A DNA stretch of 26,263 nt, taken from positions 1 through 26,263 of the forward strand of contig JBHEKP010000137.1 in NCBI GenBank assembly GCA_041859375.1. Direction: 5' to 3'. Positions within the stretch are counted from its first letter, which is position 1. Each line of letters begins with the position of its first letter. The translations under genes and the position numbers were made by a program. This stretch comes from JBHEKP01 sp041859375. GTDB taxonomy: Bacteria; Hydrogenedentota; Hydrogenedentia; Hydrogenedentales; CAITNO01. Of the stretch, positions 9,101-15,503 are shown piece after piece. The notes under the pieces are model-generated. The model had not been told where the DNA came from. It searched no databases and was given only the letters and a program-made list of their open reading frames with translations.

Positions 9101-9142
9101 TAGGCAGGAGATCATGAGCAGCGCGGAAATTGAAGAAAGCAT
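6128..9142 (-). CDS. GH106-family alpha-L-rhamnosidase, exported
   Basis: Predicted to remove alpha-linked L-rhamnose from polysaccharide side chains. Signal peptide is about residues 1-18 (ending LSLAA). The start of the mature protein, KPHTRWWWMGNALRDEDI followed by GIGGVEQVSMEP, is the hallmark of GH106 barrels. The middle contains DSFEVP and the C-terminus is a beta-sandwich (ARYTINFDLP, VAEIVLNGRPVGVHWM, GENRLEVAVTNTLINRI) typical of the family. At 1004 aa the length is normal and the gene looks intact. ATG 9142 is only 6 bp behind the sulfatase stop; GAAAGG within the sulfatase end is a weak ribosome site, so translational coupling is likely. The pairing suggests that desulfation precedes or accompanies rhamnose removal. 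Exact glycan (ulvan, fucan-like or rhamnogalacturonan) cannot be read from sequence. Confidence 0.9.
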   Translation of the reverse strand: MLSSISALLMISCLSLAAEPTVEEMHAAFAAPPADCKPHTRWWWMGNALRDEDIVRQLDQMRGQGIGGVEQVSMEPVYEKGNHEYLSPEYFALLRFAVEQAAARGMEFSVNFGGPGWIWGGEWVPKEDQSGVMLSSALTLEGPRSFSGPLSEEATPNPNDLPRSTPVIGPEDALLKVVAGRLENGRLVPDSLVELPTPQTGRELQWSVPEGQWRVMAFWRTQRDNANAVDHLNKAAMTRYCETLGARYTAAIGDHYGKTVESFFSDSFEVPIQRNGLYWTDGLFGVFQKEYGYDLVPLLPALWWDVGGISPKVRYDVNEFLHRRGMDAFFNTFLGWCEKHGVRGRIQPYGFVTDIMEGAGAAHLPEMEITAGEKDAVPWFDTRIGPREYTASGAHLYGRGVVSAEAFTYLHWEPYRETLSELKIATDGYLRAGANKLYNHGIIASPETGILPVRGFFAALRVSPENIWWPHYHHLAEYTARCCALLRQGVFTADVAVYSPLANQWTQSVLNARKWTREFEWGGLGRLLAANGYGFDIVNDDVLQNHCAMDGDRLRLGEMEYRALILPDIATMPAGSLRRVADYVRQGGTVIALERVPEASTGMRDHEAGDAEVRRISGELFEAPSGANDPIPRSVGKGRTYSLADVMRREDPLDFHSAPFDPFLKALRATVPPDLDIDLVRAGKRENGGLTFLHRHAAAADIYFVANIQEVPFHDTAGFRMEKGVPWAWEPRTGDRSRIHAYNQKDGYMRMSLSLAPYESRFIVFEHTDSAKEPPRMLWSDFLEVIVAGTDQFTALAARNGAHGYHYFDGASPRTGVETVSGLPAVFEVGGVWEVRFDGEGALGRDHYLRAGESWTDLPELRHFSGTARYTINFDLPEEYCSDTAQLRLSLGRVCNVAEIVLNGRPVGVHWMDGQEFAIEGLVRPGENRLEVAVTNTLINRISGMDSFPGVPEALRPHFGGSAVPSSAEAKRLLGFEPLPPSGLLGPVRVTPLRVVTVNTAKPR

Positions 9143-9148
9143 GAAATC

Positions 9149-10744
9149 TCAACCTTTCGGGTTCGGCGGCATGACCGGCGGCTCTTCCGCGCCGGTGGCG
9201 CGTTCCACGGGCCACTGCGCGCCCATGCGGATGAGTTCATCCCGCAGTTGCGCCGCCAGCGCAAGCAGTTTCTCCGGCTGTTCACCGGACAGGTCATGCT
9301 CCTCGCCGATGTCATTGGCCAGGTTGTGCAACTCCCAGCGGCGCGGATTGTAGAAATAGGCCAGCCGCCAGTCGCCGGTGTGGAGCGCGCTGTGGGGTTC
9401 GTAGCCAAACCCCTCCGGGCCCCACATGTGGGGGTAATGGAAGACGAGGGGCCGTTCCGGGTCCGGTGTTTCCCCCGCGAGGCAGGGGCGCAGGTCGCGC
9501 CCGTCCACGGTGTGCCCCTCCGGGTTCGCGCCGCCCGCCAGCGCGAGCAGGGTGGGGAACAGATCCTCGGAGATGATGGCCTGGCCCGACACGGAATCCG
9601 CCCGGATGGGCAGTTCGCGCTGGACCGGGTTGTCCGCCGAGGGTTTGGCCCACGCGGCGATGAAGGGCACCCGCGTGCCACCCTCGTAGGCCGAGCCCTT
9701 GCCCGCCTTGAGCGGCCAGTTGTGGGTGTCCCGCCCGGTGCCGCGCGGTGTGGTCCCCCGCGCCACCGCGCTCAGCCCGCCGTTGTCGGAGGTGAAGACG
9801 ACCAGGGTGTTCTCCGCCTCGCCCAGCTTTTCCAGGTGGTCGAGCAGCGCGCCCAGGCTGGCATCCATGCCCTCCACCATGGAGGCGTACTTCTCCTCCT
9901 CCGGCGGGATGTCAATTTCGGTGCCGTCATAGTTCCGGTTCCGGTAGCTGCCCATGAACCGTTCATGCGGCTGGATGGGCGTGTGCACCGCATAGTGCGC
10001 CATGTACAGGAAAAAGGGCTTTCCCGTTGTTGCCGCGTGGTCCAGCGCCTTTTTCGCCTCCTCCGTGAGCGCGTCGGTGAGGTGGGTCTCCGTGCCGCAG
10101 TACTGGTCCAGGCCCGGCACCTTCCACGGGTCCGTCCGGTCCTTGTCCTCCTTCCTGGTGAAGCAGTCCCCCCCCTGGTACGAGCCCGGCGCGCCCGTGG
10201 AATGGCCCGCGATGTTCACGTCAAAGCCGAGGTTGCGCGGGTCCGACCCCTCCGTGTGCCACGCGCCCCAGTGCGCCTTGCCGCAGTGGATGGTGTGGTA
10301 GCCCGCCCGCAGCAGCAGCGCCGGGAGGGTCGTGTCCGAAGGCTGGAGGCCCCCCATGCGCCAGCCCTTCGGCGACGCCGTGCGCCCCCGCGCCGCCGAG
10401 GGGTCCTCGTCCGGGAAAAGGGTCCAGTTGGTCACGTGGTGCCGCGCGGGGTTCTGCCCCGTCATGAGGGAGGTGCGCGTGGGGCTGCACACCGGATGGG
10501 CATGGGCGTTGGTGAAACGGATGCCCGTCCGCGCCAGCCGTTCCATGTTCGGCGTGCGGTAATGCCGGTTGAAGGGCGTGGCCTCCGTCCAGAAGGGCAC
10601 CGACGTGTCCTGCCAGCCCATGTCGTCCACAAGGAACAGCAGCAGGTTGGGGCGGCGCGGCGCGCCGGCCGCAAGGCCCGCCCGCGCGAGCATCCCGGCG
10701 CACAGGCCGCCCAGCGCGGCGCCCATAAAATCACGGCGTGTCAT
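9149..10744 (-). CDS. Family S1 sulfatase, Tat-exported, Cys-type
   Basis: A 531-aa hydrolase of sulfate esters, probably on carbohydrate. The N-terminus TRRDFMGAALGG is a twin-arginine signal, implying folding before export. Metal ligands D40 and D41 lie in LFLVDDMGW. C86 in CSPTR is the residue converted to formylglycine; a formylglycine-generating enzyme must be encoded elsewhere. GKAHWG, HTPIQPH and SDNGG are further active-site blocks. WELHNLANDIGEEHDLS near the C-terminus is the usual sulfatase end motif. All expected elements are present, so it should be active. CCTCC at 10751-10755 (GGAGG on the coding strand) lies 6 nt before ATG 10744. It is the first gene of the sulfatase-GH106 pair. 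Subfamily and substrate are not assigned. Confidence 0.93.
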   Translation of the reverse strand: MTRRDFMGAALGGLCAGMLARAGLAAGAPRRPNLLLFLVDDMGWQDTSVPFWTEATPFNRHYRTPNMERLARTGIRFTNAHAHPVCSPTRTSLMTGQNPARHHVTNWTLFPDEDPSAARGRTASPKGWRMGGLQPSDTTLPALLLRAGYHTIHCGKAHWGAWHTEGSDPRNLGFDVNIAGHSTGAPGSYQGGDCFTRKEDKDRTDPWKVPGLDQYCGTETHLTDALTEEAKKALDHAATTGKPFFLYMAHYAVHTPIQPHERFMGSYRNRNYDGTEIDIPPEEEKYASMVEGMDASLGALLDHLEKLGEAENTLVVFTSDNGGLSAVARGTTPRGTGRDTHNWPLKAGKGSAYEGGTRVPFIAAWAKPSADNPVQRELPIRADSVSGQAIISEDLFPTLLALAGGANPEGHTVDGRDLRPCLAGETPDPERPLVFHYPHMWGPEGFGYEPHSALHTGDWRLAYFYNPRRWELHNLANDIGEEHDLSGEQPEKLLALAAQLRDELIRMGAQWPVERATGAEEPPVMPPNPKG

Positions 10745-10804
10745 GGCATGCCTCCGTTTTGCGCCCGGTCCGTCCGGGGCGCGGCTGTAACGATACTTTA
10801 GAAC

Positions 10805-10860
10805 GGCACCCGGTTTCAGCCGTCCCTTTGCGGGCGCGGGGTTCCGCGCAATCCCGGATT
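10805..10860. repeat. Direct repeat flanking the Fic region, copy 1 (56 bp)
   Basis: Begins GGCACCCGGTTTCAGCCGTC and ends CAATCCCGGATT. It differs from copy 2 at 12641-12695 by one substitution and one extra T. Inside it are a hairpin, GCGCGG-GGTT-CCGCGC, and the short inverted repeat AATCC-C-GGATT. It lies upstream of the sulfatase start on the other strand and just before the AT-rich Fic promoter region. Between the sulfatase start and this copy (10745-10804) no convincing promoter is visible. Confidence 0.85.
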
Positions 10861-10902
10861 AAACCCAAACGGATTTTGAACATGTTTGGTGATTAAAAAA
10901 AT

Positions 10903-11039
10903 AATCGTTTTGCACAAAATATGCCAATTGCAATCGTTTCGCCCAAATAAATCATTTTTTGGAAAAAATGCCAATAAATAATTATTTTGCGCGGAGAATG
11001 GGTTTATGTAATCATTTTATACGGAGTATATGCGTTTTG
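10903..11039 (+). repeat. Array of five degenerate, mostly 30-bp direct repeats in the Fic gene promoter region
   Basis: Units begin at 10903, 10932, 10950, 10980 and 11010, each opening with AAT(C/T)(A/G)TTT and in most cases continuing TGCGC or similar, then an A-rich stretch and ATG. Spacings are 29, 18, 30 and 30 bp; the second unit is shortened. Near-integral helical spacing and position immediately before a single gene suggest cooperative binding sites for a regulator, possibly autoregulation. The stretch is far more AT-rich than its surroundings. It is not a CRISPR: units are contiguous, degenerate and have no spacers. Confidence 0.65.
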
Positions 11040-11080
11040 TCCGCAGATATTGCTGTCAAGGACACGGGAGCGTGAAACAG

Positions 11081-12622
11081 ATGAGAACGGTGGGATACGG
11101 TGAACTGGTGGAAAAATTCGGCCTCACGGTGACGAGGCCGGACAGTGCCGCATTCCTGGTGGAGCAGGGTCACCGTCAAACACGAAGCCATGACGGGTTT
11201 ACTGAGGAGCGCTATCCGCTCCGCTATGCGCCGGGTCCGGCATGGACGGATCACCTTACCTTTGCGTTGAAGCACGAGGGGGTGAACCTGGAGATTCTGG
11301 CGGCGCTTTTTTCCCGCGCGCCCGAGGCGGAACTAGCCACATGGATTGCATCATCGCCCACGGGCCGGTACACGCGCCTGGCCTGGTTTTTCTTCGAGTG
11401 GCTGACGGGGCGCAGGCTCGATCTTCCCAGCCTGACGCAGGGAAACTATCTGCATGTTCTGGATCCGGGGGCCTATTACACGGCACCCCCGGCGAAGGGC
11501 GCGCCGCGGGCGCGGCGGCAGCGGCTGATCAACAACCTGCCCGGCACGCCGACCTACTGTCCGCTGGTGCGCCGCACCAAGGCGCTGGAGGCGCACATAG
11601 CCGGCCGGCTGGAGCAAAAGATCCGGGAGCGTCTCGCGGAATTTCCGGAGATGCTGATCCGCCGCGCCGCCCAATACCTCTACCTGAAGGAGACAAAATC
11701 ATCCTACGCCATTGAAAGCCTGCGCCCGGACACGCGCCGGACCACGCGGTTTGTGGAGCTGCTGCACCGATCCGGGGGTGCGGACTGCTTCTCCGAGGCG
11801 GCACTGGTGGGGTTGCAAAACGCCATCGTGGACGGGCGTTATGCGGCAAAATCTTTCCGCAATTTCCAGAACTTCATCGGCCAAAGCCTGGGACCGGGAC
11901 GGGAACTGGTGCACTATGCGCCGCCCCGTCCGGAGGATCTGCCGGGGATGATGGCGGGTTGGACGGAGTGCTGCAGGAACATGCTGGCGGGTGGAATGCC
12001 CCCCGTGGCCGCGGCGGCGGTGGCGGGTTTTGGCTTTGTTTTCCTGCACCCCTTTGAGGACGGCAACGGGCGCATCCACCGGTTTCTAATCCACCATGTG
12101 CTGGCGGCGACGGGATTTTCACCTCCGGGCATCATCTTCCCCGTGTCGGCGCAGATGCTGCGGGAGCGCCCGAGGTACGATGAAATGCTGGAGCACCACT
12201 CCCGGCGGATCATGGAGCATGTCGAATGGCGGTTCACTCCCGGGGGGGAACTGGTGGTGGAAAACGACACCGCCTCCCTGTACCGTTATCCGGACATGAC
12301 GCTGCTGGCGGAGCGCATGTTCGGCATGGTGAGGGAAACCCTTCTTTTTGAGTTTGGGGCGGAGCTGGAATACCTGGCCGCTTTTGACGAGGCACGGGAG
12401 GAAATGCGCGGGGTGGTGGACATGCCGGACGCGCGGATGGACCTGTTCATCCGCCTGTGCCTCCAGGGCAAGGGGCTTCTTTCGCGGGCAAAACGGGGGA
12501 TTTTTTCCGAACTGAGCGACGGGGAATGCGCCCGTATGGAGGAGATTGTCAGCGGGGCCATGCGCAGGGCGCGGGAGTCTCAGGAAGATGACGGGCCATG
12601 GCCGCCTCCGGCCGCGGACTGA
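11081..12622 (+). CDS. Fic-domain protein AMP-transferase
   Basis: A 513-aa cytoplasmic protein. HPFEDGNGR (residues 323-331, at 12047-12073) is the complete Fic active-site motif; the histidine acts as base in transferring AMP, or another nucleotide moiety, from a nucleotide to target hydroxyls. Upstream, SYAIE (208-212) resembles the inhibitory-helix motif (S/T)xxxE(G/N), whose Glu blocks ATP; the last position is Ser here. The N-terminal half (SPTGRYTRLAWFFFEWLTGR, LPGTPTYCPLVRRT) belongs to a long Fic subfamily common on accessory DNA. The C-terminus (GIFSELSDGECARMEEIV) may be helical. The frame is open back to ATG 11030, but its GGAG lies only 3 nt away and it sits inside the repeat array. 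ATG 11081 has GGGAG 10 nt upstream. Targets are unknown; roles in toxin-like or stress control are possible. Confidence 0.87.
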   Translation: MRTVGYGELVEKFGLTVTRPDSAAFLVEQGHRQTRSHDGFTEERYPLRYAPGPAWTDHLTFALKHEGVNLEILAALFSRAPEAELATWIASSPTGRYTRLAWFFFEWLTGRRLDLPSLTQGNYLHVLDPGAYYTAPPAKGAPRARRQRLINNLPGTPTYCPLVRRTKALEAHIAGRLEQKIRERLAEFPEMLIRRAAQYLYLKETKSSYAIESLRPDTRRTTRFVELLHRSGGADCFSEAALVGLQNAIVDGRYAAKSFRNFQNFIGQSLGPGRELVHYAPPRPEDLPGMMAGWTECCRNMLAGGMPPVAAAAVAGFGFVFLHPFEDGNGRIHRFLIHHVLAATGFSPPGIIFPVSAQMLRERPRYDEMLEHHSRRIMEHVEWRFTPGGELVVENDTASLYRYPDMTLLAERMFGMVRETLLFEFGAELEYLAAFDEAREEMRGVVDMPDARMDLFIRLCLQGKGLLSRAKRGIFSELSDGECARMEEIVSGAMRRARESQEDDGPWPPPAAD

Positions 12623-12640
12623 CACGCTGCCCGCTGAAGC

Positions 12641-12695
12641 GGCACCCGGTTTCAGCCGTCCCTTGCGGGCGCGGTGTTCCGCGCAATCCCGGATT
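12641..12695. repeat. Direct repeat flanking the Fic region, copy 2 (55 bp)
   Basis: Nearly identical to copy 1 at 10805-10860, in the same orientation, starting 18 bp after the Fic stop codon. It keeps the GCGCGG-TGTT-CCGCGC hairpin. No T tract follows, so it is not an evident terminator, although it could slow read-through from the Fic gene. Confidence 0.85.
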
Positions 12696-12727
12696 GCAAC
12701 CACTTCAAAAGAACGGGGTATTATAAT
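12694..12727 (+). promoter_or_regulatory. Candidate promoter after repeat copy 2
   Basis: A consensus TATAAT (12722-12727), overlapping TATTAT at 12719, lies about 50 bp before ATG 12780. The best -35, TTGCAA at 12694-12699, begins at the very end of the direct repeat, but spacing (19-22 nt) is longer than ideal. The -10 is convincing and the -35 is not. Confidence 0.4.
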
Positions 12728-12779
12728 ACTTTCGCGGGGCCATAAAAGGTTATTCTAGCAATGAAACCGGAGGGTTGCC

Positions 12780-13958
12780 ATGGAACGCCGGCAGAAAGGA
12801 AGGGTATTTGGCATGAATGGTTTGCGGGGGATTGCTTGTGCCGCGGGTGTGTTTTTGCTGTCATGCGGATGGCTTCCTGCAACGATAATCTTTGAGCCCA
12901 ATGACCCGACCAAACCCCGTCAAAACCCAAACCAGCAAAAGGTTGATCTATTACTCCAAGAATCCCTTCCCCTGCCTGAGTTGTTGCGGTTTGAATTGCT
13001 CTGTTGGTCATATTTGGCAAGGACTCCTGGGGAGGACTTGGAAAAATATGAAAAGGGGGCGCGCATGACCGACGAGGAGTTATGGTCTGTGCGTCGGCGT
13101 CTTGCGGAGACTTTAAGGGCCGAAGGAAACTCATTGGGGAAGGCCAGCATCATCGAGGACGGCCGGATACTACTGCATAACGTCGATAAAGAGACTGGAA
13201 AGTATGATGTGATAGCCGGACCGGACAACACGCTGGAGATGGTGTATTTCCAAGGGTTGTTGATCCACCATCTCGCATGGGTTGACGCGCAGGGTGGGAT
13301 TGGCAGGGAGAGGGGGATGCTCAAGGAAGCCGATCTGCCCCAGTTTCCGGAGAAGTGGCCGTTTTTTGATCAAAACAAGGCGCCAACATTTCCGGAACAC
13401 GCACTGTTCGAAAAGGGGGACGTTGTGCTGTCAAGAACGGAGACGCCCGCCCCGGCGGCCCCCGGGAATGCGCTTGGATGGGCCTATCCTCTTTTTACGT
13501 CCGGCAAGGAACGGGACTTCCGCCCCATGCGGAACAAGGTGGAATGGGGAGACTATTATTCGCACGGTGGAATACTGGGCAGGGGGAACGAGGGCCTGCC
13601 AACGGTGGGGGATGTCCTTTGGGTGACACCACGGGAGGGGGGCGGCCTGAATCTTGTGTATTCGGGACCAAACAAAAACGGGCTTTATGCGTGGGTGGAT
13701 GACGGCTTGCTTGTCCACTGGACAAAATATCCACAGGAAAATATCGCGCCGCGCCTGGGCACTTTTTGGCCTTTCTTTGACTGTGTGGAGCCCCATAAAA
13801 TCAAGAGGATGCGGCCTCCCGCATATGGTTGGAGTTTGTATGCGGGGGAGAAAAATTATGACGCGAATTTCGTTAGTGAAGACGGAATGTCAAGCGATGA
13901 TATTGGACCTACTCCTTGGTATGTTTCGCCTTGTTTCTCTTCCGAATGGAGCGATTAA
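12780..13958 (+). CDS. Exported protein of unknown function (possible lipoprotein)
   Basis: A 392-aa protein that I do not recognise. A basic N-region (RRQKGR, LRG) and a hydrophobic core end in LLSC (26-29), which fits a lipobox; alternatively signal peptidase I could cut after LPA. The remainder has no obvious repeats or membrane segments and is rich in Trp, Tyr and Gly (EWGDYYSHGG, NGLYAWVDDGLLVHW, GTFWPFFD). GGAGG at 12769-12773, 6 nt before ATG 12780, makes the start secure. Base composition is visibly more AT-rich than in the glycosidase and glycan genes, and it follows the Fic cassette, consistent with acquired DNA. It may form a pair with the next gene, which starts 107 bp later. Function unknown. 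Confidence 0.75.
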   Translation: MERRQKGRVFGMNGLRGIACAAGVFLLSCGWLPATIIFEPNDPTKPRQNPNQQKVDLLLQESLPLPELLRFELLCWSYLARTPGEDLEKYEKGARMTDEELWSVRRRLAETLRAEGNSLGKASIIEDGRILLHNVDKETGKYDVIAGPDNTLEMVYFQGLLIHHLAWVDAQGGIGRERGMLKEADLPQFPEKWPFFDQNKAPTFPEHALFEKGDVVLSRTETPAPAAPGNALGWAYPLFTSGKERDFRPMRNKVEWGDYYSHGGILGRGNEGLPTVGDVLWVTPREGGGLNLVYSGPNKNGLYAWVDDGLLVHWTKYPQENIAPRLGTFWPFFDCVEPHKIKRMRPPAYGWSLYAGEKNYDANFVSEDGMSSDDIGPTPWYVSPCFSSEWSD

Positions 13959-14065
13959 AATAATGATGAATGCATATTGAACCGATATGCCGGAACCAGT
14001 TCATCCAAGCGGGAGATTACATCTTCAATTTGCGTTTGGTTCATAATCTGATGGGAATAACCACA

Positions 14066-14920
14066 ATGCACAAACGCCACCAAATATTTGCGCTTGCAAT
14101 CCTGCTCGCATGGTCTGCCTTTTCCGAGCCCACCACGCTCAAAAAACAGGCTTTCAATATTGACCCATCTCTTGGTTACGCTGACGCCCATGTCTCACCC
14201 TGCGAGCCACTCCTTGCCATGAGGTTTGCTGAAAATACCTGTTTTTACAAACACTTTCCGGAGCATGACCTTTGGATGAATTTGGGATGCATACGCCACA
14301 TTAACAGCGAGGAGATCAATGTAAACCGCCTGATTACATTGGATCCTCCGACTTGGTATACCAGCAATGACGGCGCCTGTGTCTTTTCACCTTTTACCTG
14401 CCTTAAAAAGGGCTTTGCCATCAGGGAGCACTGCGTCATAACAGTTGATCTGGATTGGCGGAAGGCCGCCGCCGCCGTTCAACAATACAAAGAACGGTTG
14501 CTTTCCGAAATTTCCAATCGTAACGGTCCGGAAGGCCCGGAAATGGTCTTGGAGAGCTCTCCGGACGGGTCCAGCAAAGTTATCGGCACTTACACGGACA
14601 TCTATGTTTTGGACGTTAAGACAGGCAGGAAAAAATTTTTAACGGAACTGGGTGTTTATCCCGGATTTCGAAGTTATTGCCATGCCTGTTATTCCGTCGA
14701 TGGAGATTGGCTTTTGTTGTACTTGTCCGACGGACCTGACGGAGAGCGCGGGGACATAAAAGACCTGTATTTGTACAGCACAAAAAGCGGGGGGATAAAA
14801 CTGATTGACGCGCAAGTTAACACCAAAAGGGTGAGTGTGCAAACCTGGTTTGACAACAACTGGTTTGTTTACGCAAAAGAACAGCAGCTCATATTTTGCA
14901 AGCCTACTTCAGTGTTCTAA
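14066..14920 (+). CDS. Exported protein of unknown function, possibly beta-propeller-like
   Basis: A 284-aa protein. Signal peptide MHKRHQIFALAILLAWSAFS (1-20) decides the start at ATG 14066; the frame is open to 13970 but that extension is not signal-like. The ribosome site is poor (GGGAATA), and ATG 14051 is a less likely alternative. The second half contains DIYVLDVKTGRKKFL, then CYSVDGDWLLLYLSDGPDG, then DLYLYSTKSGGIKLI. Such 'property display, then threshold/value' strand patterns resemble TolB- or DPP-IV-type propeller blades, but only two or three could fit, so the assignment is weak. It has several Cys residues (C78, C93, C106 region), plausible for an exported protein. It is the most AT-rich gene of the window, with codon use unlike its neighbours, suggesting transfer. 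Confidence 0.65.
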   Translation: MHKRHQIFALAILLAWSAFSEPTTLKKQAFNIDPSLGYADAHVSPCEPLLAMRFAENTCFYKHFPEHDLWMNLGCIRHINSEEINVNRLITLDPPTWYTSNDGACVFSPFTCLKKGFAIREHCVITVDLDWRKAAAAVQQYKERLLSEISNRNGPEGPEMVLESSPDGSSKVIGTYTDIYVLDVKTGRKKFLTELGVYPGFRSYCHACYSVDGDWLLLYLSDGPDGERGDIKDLYLYSTKSGGIKLIDAQVNTKRVSVQTWFDNNWFVYAKEQQLIFCKPTSVF

Positions 14921-14994
14921 TCGCCGGCACGCCAGTTTGCGCGTATGGCATTAAGCGAACCCGTTTCCGGTCCGTGTATGCCCCGCCGGGTTTC

Positions 14995-15009
14995 TGCTAC
15001 AATGGCGGC
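14995..15009 (+). promoter_or_regulatory. Extended -10 promoter giving a probable leaderless mRNA
   Basis: TG-C-TACAAT (14995-15003) is an extended -10. Transcription would begin 7 nt after the hexamer, at or within a base of A of ATG 15010. No ribosome site precedes that ATG and no -35 is evident. The 14921-14994 gap before it shows nothing else. Confidence 0.45.
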
Positions 15010-15495
15010 ATGGAACCGAAAGATTTCTGGAACACCTACATGCCGGGCATGGGCCCGGCGGATTTCATGGCCGCCTTTGACGTGCCCGACCCCGGGCAGT
15101 GCGTGTCGGAATATGTGCGGCAGCGCCCCTCCTTCTACGGGATTGTGCGGCAGCGCACATGGAAGGACACCTTTGCCGCGGGGGGCGTGCAGCACACCCG
15201 CGAGGTGGTGCGCGGCGCGCTGGCCTCGTATCTGGAGGAGACCCGCGAAGAGTGGGAGCCCGTGGCCAACGAGGCGCGGGCGCGCCGCATCGAGGAGCGC
15301 CGCCGCCGGGCCGAGGAGGCCGCGCGGGCGCGGGACGAGGCGGCTGCCAGGGCGGCCGCGGCAAAGGCCGCCGAGGAGGCCGCCGCGGCGGCCAGGGCCG
15401 CCGAAGAGACGGCTGAACCCCCGGCACAGGAAGACGCCGCCGGGATTGACACCGCCGGGACGGAACCTGAAGCCCCGCAGCCGGACGGGAACTGA
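15010..15495 (+). CDS. Small protein with Ala/Arg/Glu-rich coiled-coil tail, function unknown
   Basis: 161 aa. The first 85 residues form a compact part (PKDFWNTYMPGMGPADFMAAF, QRPSFYGIVRQRTWKDTF, REVVRGALASYLEETREEWEP). The next 50 (ARARRIEERRRRAEEAARAR onward) are a charged, alanine-rich helix, probably a coiled coil, followed by an acidic, proline-containing tail. No signal peptide or membrane segment, so it should be cytoplasmic. An upstream open frame reaches 14896 but has no start context, whereas ATG 15010 directly follows the -10 element. It ends 8 bp before waaF, which makes it the likely first gene of the glycan-assembly unit. Family not recognised; scaffolding or regulation are guesses. 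Confidence 0.75.
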   Translation: MEPKDFWNTYMPGMGPADFMAAFDVPDPGQCVSEYVRQRPSFYGIVRQRTWKDTFAAGGVQHTREVVRGALASYLEETREEWEPVANEARARRIEERRRRAEEAARARDEAAARAAAAKAAEEAAAAARAAEETAEPPAQEDAAGIDTAGTEPEAPQPDGN

Positions 15496-15503
15496 AGCCG
15501 CCC

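Noticed and set aside
6911..9103. 730-residue plus-strand open frame
   Set aside because: Antisense to the GH106 gene; no ribosome site and no recognisable domain.
10903..11039. CRISPR array
   Set aside because: Units are degenerate, contiguous and without spacers; no cas genes nearby.
10805..12695. Insertion sequence or transposon
   Set aside because: The flanking repeats are direct, not inverted, and no transposase or integrase lies between them.
12641..12695. Rho-independent terminator of the Fic gene
   Set aside because: There is a GC hairpin but no T tract, and the same element occurs upstream of the gene.
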